A stretch of DNA of 64,000 nucleotides, taken from Candidatus Saccharimonadota bacterium. GTDB lineage: Bacteria > Patescibacteriota > Saccharimonadia > Saccharimonadales > Saccharimonadaceae. The stretch covers positions 1-64,000 of the forward strand of contig JAFWHC010000003.1 in the NCBI GenBank assembly GCA_017512095.1. Reading direction: 5' to 3'. Below are positions 26,470 through 34,710 of this stretch, piece by piece; the stretch's first letter is position 1; each line of letters begins with the position of its first letter. The translations under genes and the position numbers were made by a program. The notes beneath the pieces are model-generated. The model was not told the DNA's origin and ran no database searches. It worked only from the letters and a program-made list of their open reading frames with translations.

Positions 26470-27162
26470 ATGAAACGTATTTTCATGGTTGTCCTTGCTC
26501 TGGTTCTTTGCTTGTCTGTCATTCCGGCCTTCGCTGACTCCAACGTCAACGTCACTGTCACCGCCGGCGATTGCAGTCCGGTTAATGTCAACGTCAACTC
26601 CATCGACGGCTGCAACAATAACGCCGTCATCGGTGCTTCGGGCGGGTGCGTCACTCCTGGCAAAACCCCAGGCTGCGTCATTATCAACGGCGTCCCTAGT
26701 TGCATCGAGCCACCGGACTATTGTGGTCCCGACCCGGACTACTGCAATCGCATGCGTCGCCACACTTGCCTGAAAAACGCCGCTCGTGACGCCTTCGGTT
26801 ATCTCGAAGGTCGACTCCGTGATATCGGTTGGTGGCACAAGGGCTACAAATTCGTCCGCTCTTTTGAGACGCGAGTGATTTACGGCTCTCGCGGTGATAA
26901 CAATCACTATAAGAATCGGCGCCCGATTACGTTCTATTGTAAAGACGATCGGTCGATAAAAGTCGCGGCCTACCTCAATGTCTACAAGAAAGGGAAAGAT
27001 TTTGTTTTCCTTTTCACCACTGACTTCACGCCCGTGTCAAAATGCTCATCGAGCGGCTACACTTACGCCGAAGAGCTGATGATTACCGGCGCCTATACCG
27101 ATGGTTACGAAGCTGTCGATGAATTCATCGACTACCTGCAGTCACTCTCTGGTGACGAGTAA
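26470..27162 (+). CDS. Secreted cysteine-rich protein of unknown function
   Basis: A 230-residue exported protein. The start ATG 26470 follows AGGAGGG by 8 nt and gives a signal peptide (MKRIFMVVLALVLCLSVIPAFA). The mature N-terminus has repeated N-V-N-V units and several cysteines; a DYCGPDPDYCNRMRRHTC segment follows. The C-terminal half (about 95-230) is a compact alpha+beta domain with YKNRRPITFYCKDDRS and AAYLNVYKKGKDFVFLFTT. I do not recognise it. The consensus promoter, long structured leader and strong terminator suggest high and controlled expression. Confidence 0.75.
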   Translation: MKRIFMVVLALVLCLSVIPAFADSNVNVTVTAGDCSPVNVNVNSIDGCNNNAVIGASGGCVTPGKTPGCVIINGVPSCIEPPDYCGPDPDYCNRMRRHTCLKNAARDAFGYLEGRLRDIGWWHKGYKFVRSFETRVIYGSRGDNNHYKNRRPITFYCKDDRSIKVAAYLNVYKKGKDFVFLFTTDFTPVSKCSSSGYTYAEELMITGAYTDGYEAVDEFIDYLQSLSGDE

Positions 27163-27180
27163 CCACATTCCCCCTATCCC

Positions 27181-27208
27181 AGCCTCCCTCTCCCCAGGGA
27201 GGCTTTTT
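27181..27208 (+). terminator. Terminator of the secreted protein gene
   Basis: AGCCTCCCT-ctcccc-AGGGAGGCT followed by TTTTT. Confidence 0.9.
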
Positions 27209-27213
27209 CATGA

Positions 27214-27219
27214 TATAAT
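27214..27219 (+). promoter_or_regulatory. Extended -10 box of trmD-recG
   Basis: TGA-TATAAT, 9 nt before ATG 27229; leaderless type. Confidence 0.65.
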
Positions 27220-27228
27220 ATAAGAAGT

Positions 27229-27879
27229 ATGCCAAAAATCAAATTCACTATTATTACGCTTTTTCGTGAAGCCATCGAACCCTATTTAAACTCCTCCATG
27301 ATGTGGAAGGCAAGAGAAAAGGGCATTGTTGAATTTGACTTTGTCAATCTCCGTGACTTTGGCCTCGGCCCGCACAAATCCGTCGACGACACGCCTTACG
27401 GCGGTGGCGACGGCATGCTCCTCCGTTGCGAACCCGTCTTCGCCGCTATCGAAAGTGTCAAAACGGAAAATAGCAAGGTAATTTTGCCAACGCCCGTCGG
27501 AAAAACTTGGGATCAAGCACTCGCCAAGGAATTTTCCATGAAGCCAGGGCATTACATCATCCTTTGCCCCCACTACGAAGGCTACGACGAACGGATTTTG
27601 AGTCTCGTCGACTACAAAATCAGCCTTGGCCACTATGTCTTAACTGGCGGCGAACTCCCCGCCCTCATCATCATCGACTCCATCACCCGTCTCCTCCCCG
27701 GCGTCCTCGGCGGCGAAACTAGCGCCGAAATCGAATCCTTCTCCGACGGCAATAACCTCGAATATCCTCAATACACCAAACCCGCCGACTTCCGCGGCAT
27801 GAAAGTCCCCGACGTCCTCCTCTCTGGCAACCACGGCCTTATCGCTAAATGGCGTGAGGAACATAGTGGAGCTGCATGA
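27229..27879 (+). CDS. trmD: tRNA (guanine37-N1) methyltransferase
   Basis: A 216-residue TrmD, shorter than the usual 240 or so; the C-terminal tRNA-binding helices appear trimmed. It methylates G37 next to the anticodon, preventing frameshifts. The trefoil-knot SAM site is visible in PHYEGYDERI and GHYVLTGGELPALIIID, and the N-terminal DTPYGGGDGMLL is conserved. The stop overlaps the recG start (ATGA), so the two are translationally coupled. Confidence 0.95.
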   Translation: MPKIKFTIITLFREAIEPYLNSSMMWKAREKGIVEFDFVNLRDFGLGPHKSVDDTPYGGGDGMLLRCEPVFAAIESVKTENSKVILPTPVGKTWDQALAKEFSMKPGHYIILCPHYEGYDERILSLVDYKISLGHYVLTGGELPALIIIDSITRLLPGVLGGETSAEIESFSDGNNLEYPQYTKPADFRGMKVPDVLLSGNHGLIAKWREEHSGAA

Positions 27880-29921
27880 ACTTAACCGACTCTATCTCTA
27901 GCGTCAAAGGCGTCGGCCCAAAGACCGAGGAAATCTTGAACAAATCTGGCATCTTCACCGTCCGCGATTTGTTGTACTACCTTCCACGAACCTACGAAAA
28001 CTTCACAGAAACCACCAGACTTAGCGAGATTAAGCCCGGCAAAGTCGTCATCAAGGGCAAAATCTCTGACCTTAAAACTCGCCGCACGACCCGTCGCAAT
28101 TTAACCATCACCGAAGGCGTCATCCGCGATAACTCCGACGCTATCCGCGTTGTCTGGTTTAACCAACCCTACCGCGCCAAACAATTCGACCCCAAAAAAG
28201 ATTATTACTTCACTGGCACTTACGACCTTAACCGCGGTCGCTATCAACTCACTTCACCAAAGGCAGAACTCGCGAGCGATGTCGAAAAACAAGCCGAAAG
28301 GAACAACGGCTTCCGCCCAGTCTACCCGGTCCGCAGCGCCATTAAAAGCGAAACTTTCAAAAAAATCCTTGAAAGTTTCCGCCCCGACTTCGCCACCATA
28401 CCCGACCTTCTCCCGGAAACCGGCTCCTCAAAATTTACCAAACCTGGCACGCGCCGCGGCGCCCTTTTCATGGCTCATTTCGCCGAAAACGAAGCTGAAG
28501 CTAAGGCTGCTCGTGATTATCTTGCCTTTGAAGAGTTATTTGAGCTGATTTTGGCTAGCCAACTCAATAAAAAAGAAAACCAAAAACTTCAAGCCAACCA
28601 AATTCCTTTCGTCACGGCCGACATCAAGAAAATCGTTAGTTCACTCAAATTCAAACTCACGAACGCTCAGCGCCTTGCCACATACGAAATCCTAAAAGAC
28701 CTCGAAAAATCCAGTCCCATGAATCGACTGCTCCAGGGCGACGTCGGCTCCGGCAAAACGGTCGTTGCCGCAATTAGCGCGCTCTCTGCAATCAGAGCAG
28801 GCTTCCAGGTCGCCCTTCTTGCTCCGACCGCTATTCTCGCCGCCCAGCATGCGGAATCTCTAAAAGAACTTCTTGAGCCATTCGGCGTTGCCGTCGCTCT
28901 CCTCTCCGGCAGCACCAAACAAAAACCCGCTCTCAAGGACGCCATCAAAAACGGCAAAATTCATCTCGTCGTTGGCACGCATGCTCTCCTCACGGACGAC
29001 ACCGAGTTCAAGAACCTTGCATTCACAATTATCGACGAGCAACACCGTTTCGGCGTCAATCAGCGCCAAAAACTCCTTGAAAAAACCGTCAAAAAAACCG
29101 GACTAGCCCCGCATCTTCTCATGATGACCGCAACGCCCATTCCGCGTTCGCTCCAGCTCGCCGTCTTTGGCGATCTTGATGTCTCGATTTTAAATGAACT
29201 TCCCGCCGGGCGCCAGCCCATTACGACAAAAATCATCCGAGAAGTCAATTTCCAGGATGACCTCTACCCGACCGTCCGCAGTTTCCTTGTCAAACATCAA
29301 CAAGTCTACTGGATTTGCCGCGCCATCGAAGATAACCCGATGGAAGAAACGACTTCAGTCAAAAAACAAGCCAAAAAATTAGGACAAATTTTCAAAAATC
29401 ACGCCGTCGCTTTTTTACATGGTCGCATGAAGCCAGCCGAAAAAGATGATATTATGCAAAAATTCGCCTCTGGCAAAATCGATATTCTCGTTTCTACCAC
29501 CGTCGTCGAAGTTGGCGTCAACGTCCCGAACGCAAATCTTATGGTCATTATGGATGCTGACGGCTACGGCTTAGCTCAGCTTCATCAGCTTCGTGGGCGG
29601 GTTGGCCGCGGCAGTGAAGCTGCTATGTGTTTTCTCGCCACTAAAAACGAAGAACCATCTCGTCGTCTTAAAGAACTCGAAAAATCCACCGACGGTTTCT
29701 ATCTTGCCGAAGCCGACTTAAAGCTCCGCGGCCCTGGCGAAATCTACGGCTCGCTTCAACATGGCGCCCTAAATCTTCATTTCGCGAGCCTCCTCGACAC
29801 CAAGATGATTGCCTTCGCCTCCTCCGCTGCCAAAGACTTTGCAAGCTCCGGCAACCTCGCCGACTACCCCGAACTCGCACAATGTATCAAGCGTTATCAA
29901 CAATTAACAACACTAAATTAG
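27876..29921 (+). CDS. recG: ATP-dependent DNA helicase RecG
   Basis: A 681-residue RecG, full length, which remodels stalled forks and branched DNA. The N-terminal wedge/OB domain opens VKGVGPKTEEILNKSGI and YYLPRTYEN. The helicase core has Walker A GDVGSGKTVVA, the DEQH box in IIDEQHRFGVNQRQ, MTATPIPRSL and motif VI LHQLRGRVGRG. The C-terminal region keeps the RecG-specific RGPGEIYGSLQHG. It sits between trmD (four-base overlap) and rsmD (9 nt later). Confidence 0.97.
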   Translation: MNLTDSISSVKGVGPKTEEILNKSGIFTVRDLLYYLPRTYENFTETTRLSEIKPGKVVIKGKISDLKTRRTTRRNLTITEGVIRDNSDAIRVVWFNQPYRAKQFDPKKDYYFTGTYDLNRGRYQLTSPKAELASDVEKQAERNNGFRPVYPVRSAIKSETFKKILESFRPDFATIPDLLPETGSSKFTKPGTRRGALFMAHFAENEAEAKAARDYLAFEELFELILASQLNKKENQKLQANQIPFVTADIKKIVSSLKFKLTNAQRLATYEILKDLEKSSPMNRLLQGDVGSGKTVVAAISALSAIRAGFQVALLAPTAILAAQHAESLKELLEPFGVAVALLSGSTKQKPALKDAIKNGKIHLVVGTHALLTDDTEFKNLAFTIIDEQHRFGVNQRQKLLEKTVKKTGLAPHLLMMTATPIPRSLQLAVFGDLDVSILNELPAGRQPITTKIIREVNFQDDLYPTVRSFLVKHQQVYWICRAIEDNPMEETTSVKKQAKKLGQIFKNHAVAFLHGRMKPAEKDDIMQKFASGKIDILVSTTVVEVGVNVPNANLMVIMDADGYGLAQLHQLRGRVGRGSEAAMCFLATKNEEPSRRLKELEKSTDGFYLAEADLKLRGPGEIYGSLQHGALNLHFASLLDTKMIAFASSAAKDFASSGNLADYPELAQCIKRYQQLTTLN

Positions 29922-29930
29922 GAAAATATT

Positions 29931-30434
29931 ATGCGAATTATTTCAGGCAAATACAAAAACAGGGAACTAAAATCTCCAAAATCTTCCGCTACTCACCCCA
30001 TGTCCGAGCGCGCCCGCCTCTCAATTTTTAACATGCTAGGCGACATTTCCGGCAAAACCGTCCTCGATCTCTTCGCTGGCACCGGCTCTCTAGGTCTCGA
30101 AGCTCTCTCTCGCGGCGCCGCCTCCGCCACCTTCGTAGAAAAAGATTATAAAGCACTAGAATGTTTAAAGGATAATTTGAAAGACGTCGATAATTATGAG
30201 GTTATAAAAGGCGATGTTTATAAAATAAAACTAAACAAAAAATACGACATAGTTTTTATAGATCCCCCATATGACAAATATAATAACGATATCTCTGAAT
30301 TCAAAAAATATCTTAACGACGATGGGATTATAATAATATCTTCGCCAAAAGAAATTGATTTTGGATTTGATTCCAAGGTTTATGCTAATTGTAGAATTAG
30401 CAAGGCGAGGCAACAGGATTTCTCGAGGCACTAG
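29931..30434 (+). CDS. rsmD: 16S rRNA (guanine966-N2) methyltransferase RsmD, altered C-terminus
   Basis: A 167-residue RsmD. Motif I is LDLFAGTGSLGLEALSRGA and the catalytic DPPY is in IDPPYDKYN; the family start MRIISGKYKNREL is clear. The usual last strand should end near KVYANCRISKA; the final residues ARQQDFSRH are not family-like. They are read from sequence that leads into the large palindrome at 30463-30629, so the natural 3' end may have been replaced by an insertion. From about 30150 codon use becomes strongly A/T-rich. Whether the enzyme remains active is unknown. Confidence 0.88.
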   Translation: MRIISGKYKNRELKSPKSSATHPMSERARLSIFNMLGDISGKTVLDLFAGTGSLGLEALSRGAASATFVEKDYKALECLKDNLKDVDNYEVIKGDVYKIKLNKKYDIVFIDPPYDKYNNDISEFKKYLNDDGIIIISSPKEIDFGFDSKVYANCRISKARQQDFSRH

Positions 30435-30462
30435 TAGTAGCAGCTTCTGTTCGGGGCTTGAA

Positions 30463-30629
30463 GTGACTTTTTGTTCTGGGTTTTGTCCGAATACGCAGAC
30501 CCCAGCAGTCCAAACCACAACATTTACCAAGCGAGTTCGAGGTGACGTCGTCGACGAGCGCAGGACTAAATGTTGTGGTTTGGACGACTGCGGGGCGAGG
30601 ACCAGGACAAAACTAGAACTAAAAGTCAC
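30463..30629. repeat. 167-bp imperfect palindrome between rsmD and the LPSTG gene
   Basis: The left arm 30463-30526 and the right arm 30567-30629 are reverse complements. The inner 19 bp (30508-30526 with 30567-30585) are perfect, as are most of the outer 27 bp. An interior block of about 19 nt is only loosely matched. The 40-nt centre contains the palindrome TCGTCGACGA. No ORF, T-run terminator or transposase is present. Beyond this, 30435-30462 and 30630-30661 hold nothing I can name. Confidence 0.85.
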
Positions 30630-30661
30630 CGTGAGTCCTTGCGTTAATTGCATGATTATGG

Positions 30662-30667
30662 TATAAT
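30662..30667 (+). promoter_or_regulatory. Extended -10 box of the LPSTG protein gene
   Basis: TGG-TATAAT, then a leader of about 40 nt with SD TAGGAG at 30698-30703. Confidence 0.6.
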
Positions 30668-30711
30668 AGACTCAATAAGATTTCGGTGGGCTGTAAATAG
30701 GAGTTATTATT

Positions 30712-31101
30712 ATGTACGGTCAAACCGAAGACCAGGATAAACAAAAGAAAAAAATCATCATCGTCTCTCTCGTCATGGGGATTATTATCATCGTCCTCAT
30801 CGGCGTCCTGATTTCCGCCATCACAAGCAAAAATAAGGCTAAGCTTGCTGAGGGTAAGGAACAAGAAACCGCCGTTATCCGCGAGGACGAAAAACAAGAG
30901 CCGACCAAAGTTGAAGAAACTAAAAAAGCTGAAGACGAAAAGCTCGAGCCTGTCGCCAACGACCCGAAAACCGACACAAAGACCGTCACTCCATCTTCGG
31001 AATCTAAGGACTTGCCGTCGACTGGCCCTGGCTCCGTACTCGGACTTGCTCTGCTCGCCGGCTCCGCCACGACTTACGCTTTCTCAAAGAAACGCTTCTA
31101 G
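30712..31101 (+). CDS. Small surface protein with N-terminal membrane helix and LPSTG sorting signal
   Basis: A 129-residue protein. Residues 14-37 are a membrane helix without a clear signal-peptidase site. A highly charged, Lys/Glu/Thr-rich spacer follows (40-98). LPSTG at residue 101 is followed by a hydrophobic segment and the tail SKKRF: a complete sortase sorting signal of the Gram-positive type. The combination would tether a flexible strand at both ends. It implies a sortase elsewhere in the genome; none is in the window. Function unknown. Confidence 0.75.
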   Translation: MYGQTEDQDKQKKKIIIVSLVMGIIIIVLIGVLISAITSKNKAKLAEGKEQETAVIREDEKQEPTKVEETKKAEDEKLEPVANDPKTDTKTVTPSSESKDLPSTGPGSVLGLALLAGSATTYAFSKKRF

Positions 31102-31102
31102 A

Positions 31103-31134
31103 CACAAAGCCAGCCAAAAGCTGGCTTTTTTGTG
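31103..31134 (+). terminator. Terminator of the LPSTG gene
   Basis: AAGCCAGC-caaaa-GCTGGCTT with a T-run; the outer bases CACAAA/TTTGTG extend the stem. Confidence 0.88.
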
Positions 31135-31144
31135 TTGAATAAAG

Positions 31145-31150
31145 TATAAT
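31145..31150 (+). promoter_or_regulatory. -10 box of the flippase-like gene
   Basis: TATAAT ending 6 nt before ATG 31157; leaderless type. Confidence 0.62.
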
Positions 31151-31156
31151 CTTTAT

Positions 31157-32239
31157 ATGCCCAAAGAACCAAAAGAAGAAAAAGTGTCTCTTTTTAAGCG
31201 CAAGCGCGTCAAACAACTTCTTATCATAGCTTTTATCATTTTTAACATCGGCATTATCGGTTGGACGGCCTCCCGTGAACTTAACCGCGACGAAGGCCTC
31301 CCCGAGGCTCATTTCACTTGGTGGCTATTGCTTCTCGCCGTCGTCGCTTTTGTTGGTGCTCTAGCCTCTGATATTTACAAGTATTATATCTTAATTCGTC
31401 ATTTCACCAAAAAGAAGAATCTCAAACTCGCGGCACAGACTGTATTCTTAGGACGCTATTATGACAACATTACGCCGAGCGCTGTCGGCGGCCAACCCTT
31501 CCAAATTCATCACATGCATAAGCACGGCAATATCGACAGTGAGCACGCTGCCATGATTCCAATTATCGCCTTTGTTTCGCTCCAATTTGCCTATGTTGTC
31601 CTCTGTTTCTTGACTATTCTTTTTGGCTCCCATATTGTCCTATCCGACGTTACGTACGCTGCCAGTTTTGTCGGCATCCTTCTCATGGCCGCCGCGCCAG
31701 GCACGGTAATTTTCTTTGCCATAAAACCCAAGGTTGCCCAAAAAATCGCCACTGGCATCTTAAAATTTCTTCATAAAATCCATATCGTTCGCAATTATGA
31801 AAAAGCCGAAGAAAAAACTCTTGGTCAAATCCAGAGCTACGCTACAGTTGTCCGCCGTTTCATGAAAAATCGAAAGCTTCTTGCAAAAACTCTCGCCCTT
31901 TCGTTCTCTTATCAAATCCTCCTCTACAGTATTCCATTCCTTGTTGTCCGCGCATTCGGTGGCGACGTCGATTATCTCCCCGCTGCCATGACCGCCATCA
32001 CGATTCAGGCCGCCATCACCTTCATCCCAACCCCAGGCAACGCCGGCGCCGCCGAGGGTTCCTTCTATCTTGTCTTTGCCAGCCTCGGCTCCGGCAACAC
32101 TTTCTGGGCCATGTTCACTTGGCGTTTCTTCACTTATTACGCTTTCATCGCCCTCGGTGGTCTCGTCTATCTCGAAATGGCTTACCAAAAACGCAAAAAA
32201 GGTCTTAACGCCGGTCATCCCGCCAACTCGACAAACTAA
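31157..32239 (+). CDS. Flippase-like membrane protein of the UPF0104/LPG-synthase transmembrane family
   Basis: A 360-residue polytopic protein with about eight hydrophobic segments. The family hallmarks SAVGGQPFQIHHMHKHG (after FLGRYYDNITP) and PTPGNAGAAEGSFYL are present. Relatives include YbhN, the membrane part of MprF and archaeal AglD, which move or modify lipid-linked sugars or lysyl-lipids. No soluble transferase domain is attached, so the protein alone may flip a lipid. It precedes a tRNA and an oppositely oriented glycan cassette, a weak hint to lipid-linked sugar transport. Confidence 0.85.
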   Translation: MPKEPKEEKVSLFKRKRVKQLLIIAFIIFNIGIIGWTASRELNRDEGLPEAHFTWWLLLLAVVAFVGALASDIYKYYILIRHFTKKKNLKLAAQTVFLGRYYDNITPSAVGGQPFQIHHMHKHGNIDSEHAAMIPIIAFVSLQFAYVVLCFLTILFGSHIVLSDVTYAASFVGILLMAAAPGTVIFFAIKPKVAQKIATGILKFLHKIHIVRNYEKAEEKTLGQIQSYATVVRRFMKNRKLLAKTLALSFSYQILLYSIPFLVVRAFGGDVDYLPAAMTAITIQAAITFIPTPGNAGAAEGSFYLVFASLGSGNTFWAMFTWRFFTYYAFIALGGLVYLEMAYQKRKKGLNAGHPANSTN

Positions 32240-32250
32240 CAAAAATCATA

Positions 32251-32256
32251 TATAAT
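32251..32256 (+). promoter_or_regulatory. -10 box of tRNA-Leu
   Basis: TATAAT, 9 nt before the mature tRNA 5' end. Confidence 0.65.
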
Positions 32257-32265
32257 GTACATAGC

Positions 32266-32350
32266 GCCCGGGTGGTGGAATTGGTAGACACGCATGCCTT
32301 AGGAGCATGTGCCGCATGGCTTGCAAGTTCGATTCTTGTCCCGGGCACCA
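32266..32350 (+). tRNA. tRNA-Leu (UAG)
   Basis: An 85-nt class II tRNA. Acceptor arm GCCCGGG with CCCGGGC, A73 and an encoded CCA. The anticodon loop CTTAGGA on stem CATGC/GCATG gives anticodon UAG (reads CUN). A long variable arm follows (GCCGCATGGC) and the T-loop is TTCGATT. Confidence 0.96.
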
Positions 32351-32359
32351 GATAAAAAG

Positions 32360-32384
32360 AATCCCCGTAGGGGATTATTTTTAT
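32360..32384. terminator. Bidirectional terminator between tRNA-Leu and the glycan cassette
   Basis: AATCCCC-gta-GGGGATT flanked by an A-run and ATTTTTAT, so it works for the tRNA on + and for the cassette on -. Confidence 0.82.
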
Positions 32385-33932
32385 CTAGGACCCAAAGTCG
32401 AATCCTTCGCCCTTAAACTCAACCACGATCGTTGTTTTATCGCCGCGAATCGTGTAGAACGCCGTCTCTCGAAGCACTTCCATCTCATCCTCATCAACTT
32501 CAATCGCTTTTTGCGCATCATACATCAACCCCGGCATCCCCGTCCACGACAACTGATGTGCCATCCACGGCACATCTTTCCCGAAGGTCGGCCCGAGCAG
32601 TCTTCTGAGAATTCGGTAGCGATCTTTCGGCGTGTTCTGAACGACCGGAGAAAACCCAATCTGTCCGCGCACGACCAAAGTTTTCGTGCCCTCTTCCATC
32701 TCCGGTAATATCTCATTCAAATCACTCATCACCATCCCAACTTGCATATTGCGATAATCGTTTTGCTCCTTCAACATATTTCCAAACGTGAGCGCAAACA
32801 CGAAAAAGCACCAAGCCAGTATCGCGACCGGCATGAGCACTGCCTTCCGAAACTTTCCCGAAACCGCATAAATTCCAAGCGCCGCGACGCACCCTCCAAT
32901 CGGATACATTGCTCGCGTCGCGAACAGCGGTTTCTCAAGTACCGAATATGGCGCATATGCCGCCAGTGTCATCGCGATAATCCCAACTAGCGCCACGACG
33001 CTGGCGAGAATCTTATTCCGCTTACTCCGCACAATAAACAAAACTCCCGCCCCAACCGCTATAAGAATCATAAGCCCGAGCCAAAGCGCCCGAAAATCAC
33101 TCGTAAGCAACCGGAAATATTGTTCCATGTGTTTTGTAAACTGCAGAAAGAACGAACTAGCCTCTGGCACCTCATTAGAAACATAAACATCACGCACACG
33201 CATCAAAAACTTCTGAAAGAACAGTAATGATGCCAAGAATCCTCCCGCTGACCACACAGCAAATTTCAGACTCTCGCCCGCCTTGCCATTTTCGGCCTCG
33301 TTCCAATCCTTTATCGTCAAGAATATAACTAACGTTAGATAAATTCCAAGCGACGCCTGATAAGTCATACACGCTCCAAGCATTCCAACAGAAAGCACCA
33401 CCATATATAATAACCGCGAACGTTTCCTAAACGCCAATGGCAACACGACGAACAATACCGAAAGCGCCATGTACACCGCATCGTATTGATACGCCATACA
33501 TTCCAAGAAATACGGACAAAGCACGAGCGGTGTCGTTGCTACTACTCGCCAAATCCATTCCGTCCATCTTTTCTTGAAAATCTCTCGCCCAGAAACCACG
33601 CAAACCACAATCAGGCTCGATGCTGCTGACATGAAAATCGCAATGAGTTGCGGAAGCGGCGCAATGTTCGTAAGATATGTGTCCGCAAACAATCCATATG
33701 ATGCCACTGTGTCGATATAACGGCTAAACGCCGACCACCCAGGATAGCCACTTACCGTCCGCGCCACATCATCCGCATAGTGTACGTTCGCGATTAGCAT
33801 CGCCGAGAACGCGACGAGATAAACCGCAAGAAACACCAAAAACGGTTTTAGGAGAAAACGATTATCATGACACCATATTTTAAACTGCGAACCACATTTA
33901 TTTAAGTCTAAACCTTTACTTTTTATTTTCAT
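32385..33932 (-). CDS. GtrII-like membrane glucosyltransferase
   Basis: A 515-residue polytopic protein with about ten hydrophobic segments. The early outer-loop motif ANVHYADDVARTVSGYPGW and the following TNIAPLPQL match the GtrII (glucosyl transferase II) family, which adds glucose from a lipid carrier to a surface polysaccharide. The C-terminal region is a soluble domain of about 120 residues. The gene is last in a three-gene minus-strand cassette, overlapping the deacetylase gene by 17 nt. With a GtrB-like enzyme upstream it forms a lipid-linked glucosylation route for the envelope. The acceptor is unknown. Confidence 0.78.
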   Translation of the reverse strand: MKIKSKGLDLNKCGSQFKIWCHDNRFLLKPFLVFLAVYLVAFSAMLIANVHYADDVARTVSGYPGWSAFSRYIDTVASYGLFADTYLTNIAPLPQLIAIFMSAASSLIVVCVVSGREIFKKRWTEWIWRVVATTPLVLCPYFLECMAYQYDAVYMALSVLFVVLPLAFRKRSRLLYMVVLSVGMLGACMTYQASLGIYLTLVIFLTIKDWNEAENGKAGESLKFAVWSAGGFLASLLFFQKFLMRVRDVYVSNEVPEASSFFLQFTKHMEQYFRLLTSDFRALWLGLMILIAVGAGVLFIVRSKRNKILASVVALVGIIAMTLAAYAPYSVLEKPLFATRAMYPIGGCVAALGIYAVSGKFRKAVLMPVAILAWCFFVFALTFGNMLKEQNDYRNMQVGMVMSDLNEILPEMEEGTKTLVVRGQIGFSPVVQNTPKDRYRILRRLLGPTFGKDVPWMAHQLSWTGMPGLMYDAQKAIEVDEDEMEVLRETAFYTIRGDKTTIVVEFKGEGFDFGS

Positions 33933-34710
33933 CTTGCCACTCCTTTAAGAATTCTTGATAAGTCAGAAAATCGGCTTTAGTTTTCTTCAGTTCGCGTATG
34001 AGCCAGTCAAGCCGCGACTTTAATTTTTCACCACTGTTCCTTCGGATATACCATGGTACGGGCCATTTGTCAAAGTCCGTAAACTCCCACGGGTGAAAAT
34101 AAGTTGTAAAATAACCTTGTCGCTTCAATGTTGATTTCGCCAAGCCAAGATATGCTGCTTTAGGAAAATTGTGCAAGGCCAGCCAGAACAGCGGAATTCT
34201 AAAAACCGTTGCTGCTGAAGTTGGCACTTCAATTATGCCGTTATCCCAAAATAGCTTTCGCGGCGTCGAAAAATTATTGTACCTGCCAGGAATAAATGCA
34301 GGGTTTAAACTCGAATCGTACAGAAATCCCTGCCGACGGAGTTCCGCTTTGTCTATTTCAAACATTCGTGGCTGACGATAGCCAACCACTTTTGTGCCAA
34401 TCGTCTCTTCAAGAATTTTTTTTGAACGCGACGGATCAGTCTTTGCTGGTTTAAAATGGTCAACTCCATGGCAAGCAACTTCATGACCAAGAGATTTGAT
34501 TTTTCGGACCAGCCTCGGATTAGTTTTTGCAAAATTTCCAGTCACAAAGAAAGTTCCTCGCACGCTATTCTTACTTAAAACATCCAAAATCGACTCAACG
34601 CCTCGGCTCGAAATCTTCACGCCTTCATCGACGGAGATATCTTCGCCCCTTTCGCGCGGAAAATCAAACTCCTCAATATCAAAACTGAGTAAGACTTTAT
34701 TTCTTCGCAT
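33916..34710 (-). CDS. Polysaccharide deacetylase-family (NodB) protein
   Basis: A 264-residue NodB-fold enzyme. The metal-site motifs are SFDIEEF (D-x-E type), TFFVTGNFA, the histidine pair in ACHGVDH and YRQPRMF. No signal peptide is seen, so it would act in the cytoplasm or on a lipid-linked sugar at the inner face. The form resembles the PuuE/XrtA-associated branch, which carries an E in the first motif. It sits between the GtrB-like and GtrII-like genes with overlaps of 14 and 17 nt, so it probably removes an acetyl group from the sugar being transferred. Substrate unknown. Confidence 0.86.
   Translation of the reverse strand: MRRNKVLLSFDIEEFDFPRERGEDISVDEGVKISSRGVESILDVLSKNSVRGTFFVTGNFAKTNPRLVRKIKSLGHEVACHGVDHFKPAKTDPSRSKKILEETIGTKVVGYRQPRMFEIDKAELRRQGFLYDSSLNPAFIPGRYNNFSTPRKLFWDNGIIEVPTSAATVFRIPLFWLALHNFPKAAYLGLAKSTLKRQGYFTTYFHPWEFTDFDKWPVPWYIRRNSGEKLKSRLDWLIRELKKTKADFLTYQEFLKEWQDENKK

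Noticed and set aside
30463-30629. Retron msr-msd or integron attC site
   Set aside because: No reverse transcriptase or integron integrase is adjacent, and the boxes of attC sites are not seen.
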